A stretch of DNA of 64,000 nucleotides. Source: Isoetes taiwanensis (Eukaryota > Streptophyta > Lycopodiopsida > Isoetales > Isoetaceae). The stretch is taken from assembly GCA_021234155.1 (NCBI GenBank), contig JAJEKV010000049.1:7501727-7565726 (forward strand), in the 5' to 3' direction. The translations under genes were made by a program, and so were the position numbers. Positions 24,761 through 36,775 of the stretch are shown here, in pieces; the stretch's first letter is position 1; the number at the start of each line of letters is the position of its first letter. The notes under the pieces were generated by a model, which worked only from the letters and a program-made list of their open reading frames with translations, was not told the DNA's origin and searched no databases.

Positions 24761-24959
24761 TGGGAATATTCCATGAAGTTAAATGAACTAAAGTAGACGC
24801 TGTAAATATTATTTAAGAGTAGTGGCCTTGCTGTACCTGCTGTAACCATCGAGATCCTATAAATAGAGATGGGCCAAAGTGAACGGGCTTGCCTAACTTT
24901 ATTCTGAGCCGCCTCCTGTAAAGTGTTCTTTTGATTTTGCTTCATTGTCAAATGAGCAT
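24761..24959 (+). repeat. 3' LTR of the copia element
   Basis: It is the direct repeat of the 5' LTR, with the TATA box at 24857-24866. It begins TGGGAATATTCC directly after a G-rich run that can serve as the polypurine tract. It differs from the 5' copy by many substitutions and a few indels, for example in the block between AGTGGCCTT and the TATA box. Confidence 0.8.
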
Positions 24960-27548
24960 ATCACGTTTCGCTCTTCAAGAAAAGAAAACCAAGGCTATCA
25001 TTCGAAGCGCCTAAATTCCTTGTTTAAATTTGGTATTCCACAATGTGCATAAGTTATACAATACAAATTACGCGCCAAATCGTGATAGCACGCGAAAAAC
25101 TCGGGCCTACACATACCTATCACACAATTTGGTAAAAACTGCGGATCACCAAATGATGATTAAAATTATGCAGATTAAGTTCCACTCAACAATTTCTACA
25201 TGATTCTAATTAAGATCACTTACCCGATTCTATAGTGCAAATACCTTAATGACCTAACAATCAAAAACACATAATCCATTTAGTCGCCCTTTGTTAAAGT
25301 ATCATATTTTTAGACACTCAAGATGCCTGAGTGAGTAGAAAAGGTCATATATTATAAGTTACTAGGAAATATGTGATTCCTATAGTGTAGTGCCCAAAGG
25401 TCCTACTTGCTTAGGAGTTGCAATCCCAAAGAAGCCGCTTTCTGGTCTAAATAGTCGCCTAATCAATCTCCGCCATGTCATGGATTATAGAATGACTTGA
25501 GCAACCTTCTAAATGAAAGGCTTAACATTATTGCAAAAGAAAAGTTGCTCACAAAAGACAACTCATTTGTTAAGCTTTACAAAATACATTAGGTCGTGGA
25601 CAATTGTTCAGACATACCTCCTATCAGAACAATCTTCCCGTTTCCACTTCCTAAATGAACATACAATTGCTCAGCATAACTCCTATACATTTTGTACATA
25701 CCTCCTATTACCGTAAACACCCTCACAGGACTCCTAAATGTGCAACACCATGAGTGCCCATTATCCTAACCCAATGCAAATAAGGAACTAGGTATACACC
25801 TTTTTACACCAACTATGCAAAAACATGAAGTGCAAAAAGAAAGGGCAACACGAAGAAAAAGCCGTGTTCATCATAACCTAAGCCGATGGGTAGATGGGTA
25901 ATGTCCTCGCTCGATAGCCTTCAAACTCAAGTGACATAGCCGAAAGTGAGAAATCTTGACTAATCTTGCCCTCGAAGTATAAGCAAAAGAACGGAGTAGT
26001 TAAGGGTCAACTTTCATGAATCTTGCACTTTTAGCTGACACAACCGCGTTTGACTTCTCTATCATAACTTTTTCAACAGTTCATTTCAACAGAAAACTAA
26101 TGTAATATATTTGTACATCATATTTGTTCTATATTAGATGCAACAGATCCTTGCACTCAATAATGAATGTAAACGCATTTCAAAAACGATTCTAATTCCT
26201 CCGGCCAACTTTCCTGCTTGTTTCCCTTATAGCATTAAATTCCTACTTGTACATGTACCGCTTTTATAGCAATCAAGTATAGAACAAATAAGGTTAGAAG
26301 AGCATTTTACTATAGCTTCAACATCAAGTAGAAATTGAGCTAGTCCATCTAACCCATGTGTAACAAAAAAATCAACTCCTCATTTGTTAACTCGCACAAA
26401 ATGTCAACACTAGTAAAATTAATATCCAAACATGCTTTTGATGACATGGAAAATAAAACTATTAACAAAAGTGGAATACTGAGTTGTAGTTGTAACTCTA
26501 TCAATATGACAAAGATTAAACTCTGAGAGGCATTCTATTGCGGCTTTTAAAAGCTACCAAACAAATGCAAAATGTGTGCCTAAATCCCCAAAATCAAATG
26601 AAATTTCATGTTGGTAAATCGGGCCCAATGCTGAAGAATACTCATAATGACTTCATGTGGCATGTAGTTTGTATATATTTAACTCTTTTAAGATAGATAC
26701 CATCATCACCACAAAATGTATTTGGTACCAATGGTGGCTCAGAATCAGGCCTAGGTGGTAAAACTCCGGGCATTTAATTCTACGTGCATTTAAATTGGCA
26801 ATACAACATATAGTGCTTGGAGCAACGAAAACAGGGAAAACACAATGCGCAGTATGTTGATGGCATCAGATCCACTCTTATATTCAAAGACTACTATTTT
26901 AATGTCATTCCTTTGTTTCATGTTTCCTCAGACACCAATTTCACCAAAGGATCTATAGATGGGTTCCATGTCAAATTGCCTTCACCAGTTTTGTAACCGC
27001 GTATATACCCCTTGCCGCTGCAAACAAGCACTCAAAATCCGACAAAAGAACATTTTGCAAGAAGAGCTATAAGCAAAGTACCATGCCAAAACCATATTTG
27101 AGCACCCCGCGATCACTGCTCCAAGCATTGCCGACTTGCCTCATTTACTTCCACAGCCACAAGCTACCTTATCTACAATCACAAGCGCATAGGATAAATC
27201 CAGGGAATGGAATCACTGAAATACAAATAAGCAAGACAACTCAAAGCCGTAAGCCAAATTGTTGATATAAAGAATGCAAGCGTAGAAATACCTCGCTTTG
27301 TGCTCTGAGTTCAATCTCCGAAATGCATTGAGTGAATCTACATCTGGGTAAAAATGTTGCATGCTCGATGCTTTTCTCATCAAACTCTGACAGCTGATGC
27401 CCATAATATAATAATATACGTAACCACAAAAGCATGTTAGCTTCTAAACATGGCTTTCATCTACTTTGAGCTCTTTATTAGCCAAACAATAGTTTCTAAA
27501 CACAAATGTGCATAGCTCTATTGGTTAGCCTCTATTGGTTATTGCTAA
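24960..27548. other. AT-rich intergenic DNA, no gene recognised
   Basis: Only short frames occur (the longest is 67 codons). No RNA polymerase III boxes, transposon ends or tandem repeats stand out. The immediate repetition CTCTATTGGTTAGC / CTCTATTGGTTATT at 27510-27541, next to the LINE tail that follows, could be a remnant of a target duplication. Confidence 0.35.
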
Positions 27549-27551
27549 TGC

Positions 27552-27700
27552 TATAAAATAGAATAGAATAGAATAGTTTTTTAACGCCCACTTTATGACC
27601 AATAGGTCATGGGACCCATTAGCTAATGGGCTAGTACAACTCATTACTACTAGATTAAAAACTCCCATTTCTAAAAGGTTTTCAAGGGAAAACCTTTGGC
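27552..27700 (-). mobile_element. LINE family B, extremely 5'-truncated copy (3' end only)
   Basis: On the minus strand this is just the last 150 bases of the family: hairpin GGTTTTCCCTTGAAAACC (27678-27695), then the second stem-loop with arms CCCAT/GTGGG outside and TGACC/GGTCA inside (27587-27614), then TTAAAAAAC and a (TATTC)n tail (27555-27575). There is no coding sequence. Its identity rests on alignment of these blocks with the 3' ends of the two long copies. Confidence 0.75.
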
Positions 27701-27851
27701 AAAGAATAATGATACTAGACAAAGGTAGATAATGACTACTTCAGGGCCTGTGAAGAAACCATATTGGTAAGGCAACAAACATCTGCCAAATAATTTTATC
27801 TCAACTAATTTTATCTCATTTTCTAGGACCTAACCTATAAACTCGGCACAC

Positions 27852-27873
27852 AAAATAGAATAGAATAGAATAG
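27852..27873. repeat. Orphan (GAATA)n microsatellite
   Basis: The pentamer matches the tail of LINE-B copies, but no LINE-B 3' UTR lies next to it on either side. It may be a tail whose element decayed, or an insertion truncated to nothing but tail. Confidence 0.6.
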
Positions 27874-28845
27874 TAATTTACTTAATAAGATCCTTTTGTT
27901 TGAGTTAAGCAGCTTTGTCTCTCGCTTTCCTTCGAGATTTCAAATGGTTGTATATATTCAGAGATAATCGAGTTGATTAGATAATCCAAATAGCCTCGAT
28001 TGTGGTTTTTACATAGTTTGTGAAGAGGTGTGAGTTGCATCTCTTCACATGAATGATTACTTATCTCCATTAACATCATGTCCTTGGCATGGATCGAAGT
28101 GACGGTACAAGCACAATCTCATTTGTGTTTGTTCAGTGGAGATTAATCTATCATTCATTATCAAGTATAATCCATAGTTGCCCTAGTCAGCCGCTACGCA
28201 TCCAATGTGTAAATAGACCGAAATTGCAAACTAAAACAACCGGAGAATAATAAGCTTGAACCTTCCTTTATTCTCAATCTTGGCCATTGAATTTCCCCAC
28301 AACTATATTCGCCATTTTTCTAATTGTTACCCCTTTTTTTCCCAAATGTGAGCCCCCTCAAATTAAAATCCCATGAATTTATGATTAAATAAGCGTGGAG
28401 CTTGAAGCTTGTTTTTTTGGAAAAGGTGTTTTCGTCACAAAAGTCAAGAGACTTCATGTGTTTTCGCTTGTCAAAACGCTCTGAAACAAAGCAACTTCAA
28501 GGTCCTTTCTCCATTGTGTGAATTTTAGGGTGACATTAGGAGTGAGTATTGAACCTTGGATTAGGGACAAGATCCTCACTACCCTTCACAAATGGTCACT
28601 CAAGAGCTTTAACAAACTACAAAGTTTATTGATGTTAGATTAAGAGCCGTAGAAGGGAACTGGACATATTATGGTTCCCTCCTACCATTTCTAAGGCAAA
28701 TTAGTACTGTATGCCCCATGCTTAGATACAAAACCCTGCTGCGGATTTAATCGGTTCGCAGATGGTAGCACTTTTGGCAGCCATATTAATCAGACAACAA
28801 TGATTGCCTCAGATGAAAAGTCCTGTGATGTATTCTAATTTTTTT
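27874..28845. other. No gene recognised
   Basis: AT-rich, with only short frames. I see no RNA gene, repeat or transposon end up to the GTGGTATTT cluster at 28846. Confidence 0.35.
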
Positions 28846-29243
28846 GTGGTATTTCGACATCCAAGTATCAGCCGTGGTATTTCTCCGCCAAAAAGGTGGT
28901 ATTTCTCGTGGATATTAAAAAGGGTGGTATTTTCTACCAAAAGTGGTATTCGACAAAACCAAGCGAATCAGGCGCAAAGTGGAAATGGTGATCTTGGCCT
29001 GATTGCTTGCAGAAGCCTGCGGTGGCTTGAACTGCTTCAAAAGCCCCTTCTAATCACTTTGTATGCCTTTATTAGTTTGATGAAGCAGAGTAGTTTATTT
29101 GAGCCTTATAGAGTCGATTGATCCAAAAATGCCCCAAACAAATTGATTATGGGTTTGAACCGTGGAAGTGTACAAGACATATAACGGTGGCCAGAATACC
29201 ACAAAAGTCCAGAAATACCACATCCCACTCTCTAAAATACTAC
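28846..29243. mobile_element. Putative non-autonomous DNA transposon (MITE) with inverted subterminal repeats
   Basis: GTGGTATTT or a one-base variant occurs five times on the left (28846, 28874, 28896, 28924, 28943). The reverse complement occurs three times on the right (GAATACCAC 29194-29202, AAATACCAC 29213-29221, AAAATACTAC 29234-29243). Opposed clusters of one short word bounding about 400 bp are typical of subterminal transposase-binding sites in hAT- or CACTA-type elements and their MITEs. I could not find perfect terminal inverted repeats or a target duplication, so the ends are approximate and the superfamily is open. The interior has no coding capacity that I recognise. Confidence 0.5.
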
Positions 29244-32012
29244 AACCATTAAGATGAATGCTTCTCACTTCTTCAAGGAGTTTTTGAAGCATTCTTCAAT
29301 GGATGATTTCTCCTCTTATACTCTACTCATTACTGCCACCTAAGGTCTAAAATGAATTTAAATCCCATGTTGTACTAAGAATAGATAAGAGAAGAGATAG
29401 TTCCTTTCCCCCATATGCAAATGAGTGCTTACAGCTAGATCACTCCATCAAAATCATCCATATGACATAATATATACCACAAGATCATACATTCAAGATC
29501 CAAAGAAGAGTCCACATACCCAATAGACATACTAAGTTAGTACACATCATGAGGGGAGAGTTGGACTAATCGCCAGTGTCCATAGCCAAGAGCTTAGTGG
29601 TCAAGTCCAGCGGGCGTAAGGCGCCGGAGCTGGAGGCACTTAATTGAGGTAGGAGGAGCCAAAAAGGTGAAAGTAAACAAATGAGAGGCCCCACAAATAG
29701 TCCGCAAGCTACTATAGCATATGGATGGGGTAACGTTAGCATTATCCAAGAAAAATAAACTACCACTGCGATGGAAAACATAAATTTTGTAAGGTTTTAG
29801 ATTGCAACAACATAAAAGGTCTAATGATATGTGAGTGTATTTACAAAAAAAGAAGGAATTGAGATTTATTAATGTCTATGGCGTACAATGTACTATAAGA
29901 ATACAATTGTAATGTATCAAATACTAGGGAGCAAGTAATGTGCATCCTACTAACAACATGTAATCTTAGGCAAAACAAATCAAAGCTTATGAAAATTAAG
30001 GTAACTCATGCATTTTCTCTAGTAGGCAAATATGAGGTAATCCACGCTTGTTCCCGCTCGCTCTTCCTCCGAAATGCCTCGCTTAACTTTTTAGCAACCT
30101 CAAGGAAACCGCTTTTGCGCCGCTTGTCCTTGAGGGAATTCTGTAGTTTATAGCCCATAATTAATCATGTTTTTTGCTATTGCATACTTTAAATAATCGA
30201 TGTTAATAAATAAACCCTCACCGCTGAAATTGAAGAAACGACCAGAATCGCATTTTTAAGAAGATGTTTCAAAAATTATCCATGTTTCAGGCAATATGAT
30301 CATTTCAAAATCATACCAAATAAGCTAGTTTATCTCAGGATGGAGAGATCAAGCAATTACGTTATACTTATGAAAGCGATGAAATGGCCCTTGAGGTCAA
30401 ATTGGAAACATGGCAAACCATGAACCAAATTTACATCATGCTGATTTGAAGCAAAATTTTTCAAACACCGCATAAACTTCTACGTAGTTATCTACTAAAA
30501 GGAAAATTTTGCAAGAACTTTCTAAAGTCTTTCAAATGATGCATTTTATAACAAGACCAAAGTTATCTTGGCATAAGTATTCCAAATAATGTGATTCTCA
30601 ATGGGGTAATTCTAAGATGTTCACAAATGCCAACAAAACCTCATTTATAGTTATATAATAATTGAGCTGTAATGGTGGAAAACTGGACATTACCTAGTGT
30701 GTTTTGTACATGTGACTATTATGAGTGGAAATCAACAAATGTGTAGTATCCGTTGTTGCAGCTTAAGTTGCTTGATTTTCAGTATTAAAGATATCTCGCC
30801 ATAAATCTAACAAGTAATACCAATGTATGCTAGCAAAGAACTCATATGTAAAAATCCTTTTCATCAGGTTAGCATGCTATAGTTCAGACCTATGTCTTAA
30901 ATATGTTCTTGCCAAAGATATAGTCGCATAAGAAACGTAATAGACAAAGGATTAGAACTTAATTCAAAGCAATAGGCATTTAATTATTCCACTCTAGCTT
31001 CTTCATTTCCAATATCTCTAAATTTTGCCTCTAAATGTATGGTAGTGCTAAGCCTTCTGTCTTTAATTTACTTCATCATTATGTACTTAAATTAGCAATA
31101 ACACTTTTGAAGAGGTCACATGTTTATGGGTTGTTTCTTCTATGCCGCCTAAGAAAAGCTTGATCTCGATTCCATAAATATGAGCAAGATCCTACAATTG
31201 TAATAATTTATAGATAGTATCAAAGAAGGACACGCATTGGCAAGTTTGTATAAGGCCTCACCGCATACCTTCGTAAGATATACTCATCCCCTAGCCATTA
31301 AATATTTCAGAAATCACGCAGGTTTGCCTTAAAATTTCAATAGGTATCGTGACTATAATCAATATGATCAACTTAAATCCCTGATAAATGTTATTTTCAA
31401 ATAATCATAATCTTCCTCAATATGTGGGCTCAGCTCACCAACACTCTTGCAAGGAGGCCAGCTTCATTTCCAAGATTCATAACAGAGGATATGTTTCCAC
31501 TGACATGAGAACAAGTGATTCCATTGTACCTCGAAAAACGTGGAGATAAAGATGATCCGCCAATATTATCATGCAATGTGAATGATGTTATGAACTGCAT
31601 ATGATATTATTCTAGGCTACCACCCATAACATTGACTCCTTCATAATGATATATAATCATAAATTATACCTTATATCAATCGAATTGTAGCCCATTGTGG
31701 CAGCACCTGCTTGTTACTGCCAATTTCATTTAATGATTGTTGTTTGGGATGCTAATGTTCTATGCTCGCGACTTGCAACCGTATATTCCTACAACATATA
31801 GTTCACATAGTTCTTTTACCTCGTATAGAAAAACTCTAGGATACATCCCTTTGAAAATGGTTTTAAAGCATCACTTTACCTTCCTAACAAATGTCTTACA
31901 CGGATTGGCACTTCAAACCTGCTTCAATTTTTGTGTTCAACCATGGACCCAAAAGCCTTTTTCCCCTGCTCAAATTTCTCACATGGTTTCCACCAAGCCA
32001 CATTAGAGTGTT
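29244..32012. other. AT-rich intergenic DNA, no gene recognised
   Basis: Nearly 2.8 kb with short frames only. A GC-richer patch at 30040-30145 belongs to a 71-codon plus frame (29938-30153) with no known relatives. Nothing else is supportable. Confidence 0.35.
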
Positions 32013-32051
32013 GATGCCTTGGGTGCTGGAAAAACAAGGACTATGTTAGGC
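32013..32051 (+). pseudogene. Possible kinesin motor-domain fragment (P-loop only)
   Basis: Thirteen codons read DALGAGKTRTMLG. Kinesin motors carry the nearly invariant P-loop GQTGAGKT(Y/H)TM, often followed by LG or GS, and it lies in the nucleotide pocket. The match covers G-AGKT-TMLG. Just upstream, GTGTT followed by the gap-containing bases could be the degraded VFAYG codons. The rest of the motor domain was not found on either side, so this is at best a single decayed exon and may be coincidence. Confidence 0.25.
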
Positions 32052-32553
32052 TAATTACATATTTTAGGCCAGAGCTTATACACATGCTTTTATGTCCTTT
32101 ATGTCCTTTGAAGTTTAAACTACCAAAAAATTGTGGGTTTGAAAACTGTAATGACCGAGATCTTACTGAGTTTGTAATTAGTGTAGCAAGAGCAAGGGCC
32201 AAATTCTCATAGTTAACATCCTGGCTTCCAAAGCTAAACAGTTGTTGAATATGTAAGCAAAAGTTTGTATATCAAAAAACTTTTAACAAGCTATATGCCT
32301 AAGATTATACACATCGTGTTAGGGTTGAAAGGTTGTTTCACCTATTTTCGATATAAAACTTTTGTAACTCTTTTTATACTCAAGGCCTTTTACTTCTTTG
32401 ATCAATTTACATTCTTCTTCATTTTGTACCAAATCCTCGCCTATTGAATTTTCAATCAATTCTTTCCAGATACATTTTTGCAATCTAAAGTAAGTTTGCA
32501 TCATGTTCTTTCTTTTCTTCGCTTTTCTCGTTCTCTATCCTGTTTTTGAATCC

Positions 32554-32680
32554 AATATTTTTGAGAGCGGTGCATTTGTCTCTCTCAGATTCTTTTATCT
32601 TTCTTCGCCTGCTCCTCATTTGCCTTTGAACTACTATTTTTGAGAGCGTGCATTTGTCTCTCGATCTTTTGTACCCTAAG
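32554..32680 (+). repeat. Short tandem duplication, period about 79 bp
   Basis: TATTTTTGAGAGCG followed by GTGCATTTGTCTCTC occurs at about 32556 and again at about 32635, with a pyrimidine-rich spacer. Only the first half of the unit is repeated clearly. Confidence 0.6.
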
Positions 32681-33179
32681 CTTTAGATTTCCATGGTTTG
32701 AGGGAAGATTTGCCTACCCAAGGCATTTGTGCTGGCCATTTCTTGTTTATAGCTCAAGCAGGCCTCGTGGTAAAAGAACAGAGTATTTGCCCAGGGTAAA
32801 AGAACGGGTAGCATTTGGCTCTCTAATATTTGAGTTTCAGGTCTAGTATTCCGCTGACAAATCTAGTAGCGTGAAGGAGCCGATTAAATTCAGAACTGCT
32901 TAGGTTGGAAGGAGCAGAAAATTTCCGGGAGTAGGTTCATAAAGTTTGCCTAACACCGGCTCTTCTGTATGCTCTCGCGCGGCAACTTGCCTCACAACTA
33001 GAGGTGGCTTATGAATGCAAGTAAAAGATATACTAATGGGTCTCGAAAGTAATATTTAGCCGCCAATAGACTTCAGAAAACCAATATTTCGGTGCTATTG
33101 CAACGCTACGCTAAACTACTTAACTGAACTGATCTTTGTTGTAAGCAATTTTGAGGTGCGTGGAGGTTATATCTCGCAA

Positions 33180-33255
33180 AAGATTGGAAGGCCTCGCGAA
33201 AAAGATTGAATCTAATACTCAAGTAAAAGATTGAAGGCCTCGCAAAAGATTGAAC
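33180..33255 (+). repeat. Imperfect direct repeat of a GAAGGCCTCGC word
   Basis: AGATTGGAAGGCCTCGCG (33181-33198) and AGATTGAAGGCCTCGCA (33229-33245) are each followed by AAAAGATTGAA. The two units are separated by about 30 bases. Confidence 0.6.
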
Positions 33256-36200
33256 AAAAATACTTAAAATCAAATCAAGAACTTACGTGATTATAATCGG
33301 AAAGGCGTATAACGTGACTTACTCTTGCTACGCTATTGAGTTTTGTAAGCTTAGGCAAATGTGAGTCCTCAAGTTAAGGTGTTTAAGATTTGATCCAACA
33401 CCGCCAGAGAGGCCTGAACAGGCAGGCCGGGCTGGATTTGCTAATACTAGATAAAGAGGGAGCAAAGAATCTCTGAGAAGGGATTTATCTGAGTTGCCGG
33501 GCGTAGCCAGCCACATGGAGCCAACCGCTAATGCCGTGGTGCAATCTTCGCTGTATAGAAGGGGGCTTACAGCCGCAGTAACTACGCAAGAACTAAAGAG
33601 GAAAATGATGCCTACAGCTATAAGTCGGAGCCATAGCTCGCTGCACTCAAATTTGCGCCAGAGCTCTTTTATATGTTTGCCGGGTTATATGTAAAGCAGA
33701 ACCTTTTTCATACTTTTCCTATATTTATTTGATACATGACTGGAGACAAGCCTCACGACACGCGGGTGCTTTGAAAATAGTCTCAGGTCCTCAAGAAATC
33801 CTTTCTCTTATGTGGCAGCCGTAATGGTAAATCCTCGCCTTCGACCGAGGTTCTTTAACGCAACAACTCGCGCTATTTTGAAAGTGGTTCATTTTGTGCA
33901 GCCCAGAAGACGTTCCCTTTATGACTTGGATTATGCCACAACCCAAGCGCAATCACAGAGCTTTTTAGATCGCATTCTCGGCATTGGAAAACTAAAGCCC
34001 CCAAATCCAGCGCCACCCAGCGTTTAGGCCCTTTTGGCTTTTTTTCCTTCAATTCGCTGCAAATGGCAGCTCTACGCTCTTCAAAAGGGTGTGTGCTATG
34101 GGGGATCTGATTTCTCGCTAGGAGTGACTAAATCAACTCCCAACACCTTGCAGAGGCGCTGCATTCTCAAGCATTGGATCTTGGGCTTCTTCAAAGCAGG
34201 CCTGTGAATGGCTCCTGCTTCATTCTTGAAGCGGGATACACTTCTAAGCTTGTTTAGCATTCCGGTATTCCGGTAAATCCGTTGAAGGACACCCTGAGGC
34301 AGAAATTTGCAGACGGAGACTAAGAGTACCTCATGGCTATGCAGCAGTGACAATCGCTTCCAGGTGGGAGTCACTCTCCGCGCCTTTCCATGGCCGGAGT
34401 TAATGTAGTAAGGGCAAAAAGTAGTTGCCCATATGCTTCTATCTTAAGAAACAGCTCACAGATTGTATTTGGAATGCTATGCCAGCCATAGCCATAATCT
34501 GGATAGCTTTCTGTCCCAATAAATACTATATTGTATTGTAGCTATTGACTCCAATTTGCGAAATGCTGCGAATCAGCTCGTAGATACAGAATTCCCTGAA
34601 CTGCACCCTTTTTAAGGATTTTTTCACAAGGATTGTGAGTAACTCCTACCCAACTAAGTTCCAGAAAGGGTCTATGAATCTCCAATTTATGGATCTGGGC
34701 TTGTTTTAAGTGAAAAGGTAAGACCGGAATCAGATTCACATGCAGTCCGATTCATCAGAAAATGCTGAATGACCCAGATCGCAAGAGGACGAGAACATGC
34801 ATAATTCAGCAACAGGAAAGTTCAGCCGTAAGCGGCCTAATAGGGAAAGGGAAAAATACGCTTTCCATAGCCTGCCTGTTTCTATTATAGCATTTTTTTG
34901 GCAGAGAAAAGCGGTCCCAGCCCATGCGGCCCATCTCTTTCTGCCAGGCATCCCCTGGACTAGCAAGGGTCAAATCTCTCCTACTTGGTTTAATCTCGGC
35001 TGTTGGATTTTCAATAATAATTTTGTATTTAAATGATGTATTTGATGCCTATACGGAACGTATAATATGGGCTGGTTTACTTCGCTGTAGCATCCGAACT
35101 GTGGCTTACAATATCTTAACAGCTAGGAAATTTGTTTGTAATGTGATGGTATTATAACAAAGCATTCTACGGATTTGCACATGAAACAAAGGCCGTTGGA
35201 TTTATTGGCACGCATAAAATGCAACGACCAGATTCCCCATCCGTGCAACCCCAAATTCTTTTGTTCTAGATTATCATCCGTGCAACCCCAAATCTTGAGC
35301 CCTATATGGATTAAGTCATCTTCATCTTTGCATACACACCTCATATGATGTGCCAAACAGATGAAAAGAGTTCGCTTTTAGGCCCTTATAGAATTGTGAC
35401 TATCAAGAATAATGAAGTTGGTACTAATTTTGTTCTCAACTTAGATTCTTTTGATTTAATAATACAAAACATCTTTCGTGAATCTAGTCGCATGGTCAAT
35501 ATTCTTCTATGGTGCGTAATCAACGTAAGACAAAAAATGCGGGCCCAAATTTCGCATGTTCTAGTGCATGTATAGATGCTGTTGAAGAGAATGCTGCTAC
35601 GCAACATGAGTAAGTTTCTTTGTATATATAGCTTCTGCTGTGATTATTATTTGTCGCTTCAAAGACTTTTGTATATTATTTACAAATTATTTTACACCTC
35701 ATTTTACGCTAGTTCTGCAAAGGGGACCTCGGGTCGCATCTATAATACCTAAGCATACATAAGCTGCAAGAAGAGGCTAGACCGCCTTACCTCGCAGTAC
35801 ACGCCCAATGCATTCTAGCCATAATTAGATAATACTACTACAAGGAGAGCTCGACGTCGAAATCCCTATTTATTTCGTATAGGATAAAGAACAGAAAGCT
35901 CAATGTGGTTTCTTTTTTCATTCCTCCCAAGCCCCCTGTAGAGGATAGGACTAACTTTAATATAGAGGCTGACTATAGAAGAGTTTCTCAGGGTACTTAC
36001 CCTTCTTTCACAATCCAGGCTCTATTGAAGCATACTCTTATCGCATTCCCAGCTTAGTTCATGTTCTGGGCGGGATCGATGCTTACTAGAGTCGAGGGCC
36101 GCATATCAAATTTCAATAGGCAGGAAAATCCTCTCACCTAATTTGTAAGGAATCCCATCCATGCCCTTCATTGCATTCCCCGACTAGCTGTTGTTCATGT

Positions 36201-36660
36201 CATTGCTTAGATAAATTAGACCACACCTATTGCAAGTGTTCAACTTACCAGAATCTCCAAGTCCAAGAAGATCGCTATTGACTTGGGAGCCAAAAGGGTT
36301 CAAGACCTCTAGACTAGGAGGTGCCATGCTAAGCATCAATATTTTGAGGCCAAGGTTCTAATTACGAGGTCCTTTTCATCAAATGCAATGCATAGAGCTT
36401 TTACAGTATAATCAACACAACTAGATCATTCATGAAACAATTTCTATCCCAAGACATCACTACCCACAATTGACTCTAAGTTAGTAACGCCAAAATGGAG
36501 GTGAGGTACACTAACTCAAAGTATTCATGACCAAGAGTTAAAGGCCGGAAGAGGGCGTAGAGGGTGCCTTCCAAACCAATTTGAAGAGGAACTAAAGAGA
36601 GTGGAACTACAATGATGGGCATACATAGGGTTTTGGGGTTCATGTATAGAAACATATTAA
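33256..36660. other. Mixed-composition stretch with unassigned short frames
   Basis: Frames that stand out by composition are 33812-34027 plus (71 codons, Arg-rich, beginning MAAVMVNPRLRPRFF) and 34096-34374 minus (92 codons, basic). I recognise neither and no intron boundaries could be tied to them. A 19-base word around ATCCGTGCAACCCCAAAT is directly repeated at 35239 and 35276. The block may be gene-derived because it is less AT-rich than its surroundings, but I cannot support a product. Confidence 0.35.
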
Positions 36661-36675
36661 AGTGAATAAAAGGTA

Positions 36676-36775
36676 TTCTATCCTAATATTTATAATGGTA
36701 TTAGGATGAGGGAAATATGTTCTTTGTCCTAATACCCTCACGTATAGGATGAGGGTATATTAGGATGAGGGGGAA
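36676..36775. repeat. Cluster of TTAGGATGAGGG words in both orientations
   Basis: GGTATTAGGATGAGGG (about 36697-36712) is followed by its inverse TCCTAATACCCTCA (36727-36740), then ATAGGATGAGGG and TTAGGATGAGGG again (36744-36772). The first pair can form a stem-loop of about 13 bp. It resembles the end of a small MITE or a decayed minisatellite. Confidence 0.5.

Larger units (their letters stand above)
20194..24959 (+). mobile_element. Ty1/copia LTR retrotransposon, near full-length but decayed
   Basis: The element is about 4.77 kb, the usual size for plant copia. It has short direct LTRs (20194-20384 and 24761-24959). The internal order gag, zinc knuckle, integrase, reverse transcriptase, RNase H is diagnostic of copia rather than gypsy. 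A purine run, AATGGGGG (24750-24757), just before the 3' LTR is a plausible polypurine tract. The gag-pol reading is broken by many frameshifts and stops, so it cannot encode its own machinery. Target-site duplications were not identifiable by eye. Divergence between the two LTRs looks high (several indels), indicating an old insertion. Confidence 0.88.

Noticed and set aside
32920-32950. Similarity of TTCCGGGAGTAGG to the LINE-B copy near 17257
   Set aside because: Only about 13 bases match and the neighbouring sequence does not align.
33812-34027. 71-codon Arg-rich frame as a gene start
   Set aside because: It has a plausible composition but no recognised family, splice support or upstream promoter features, so it is described only as part of an unassigned stretch.
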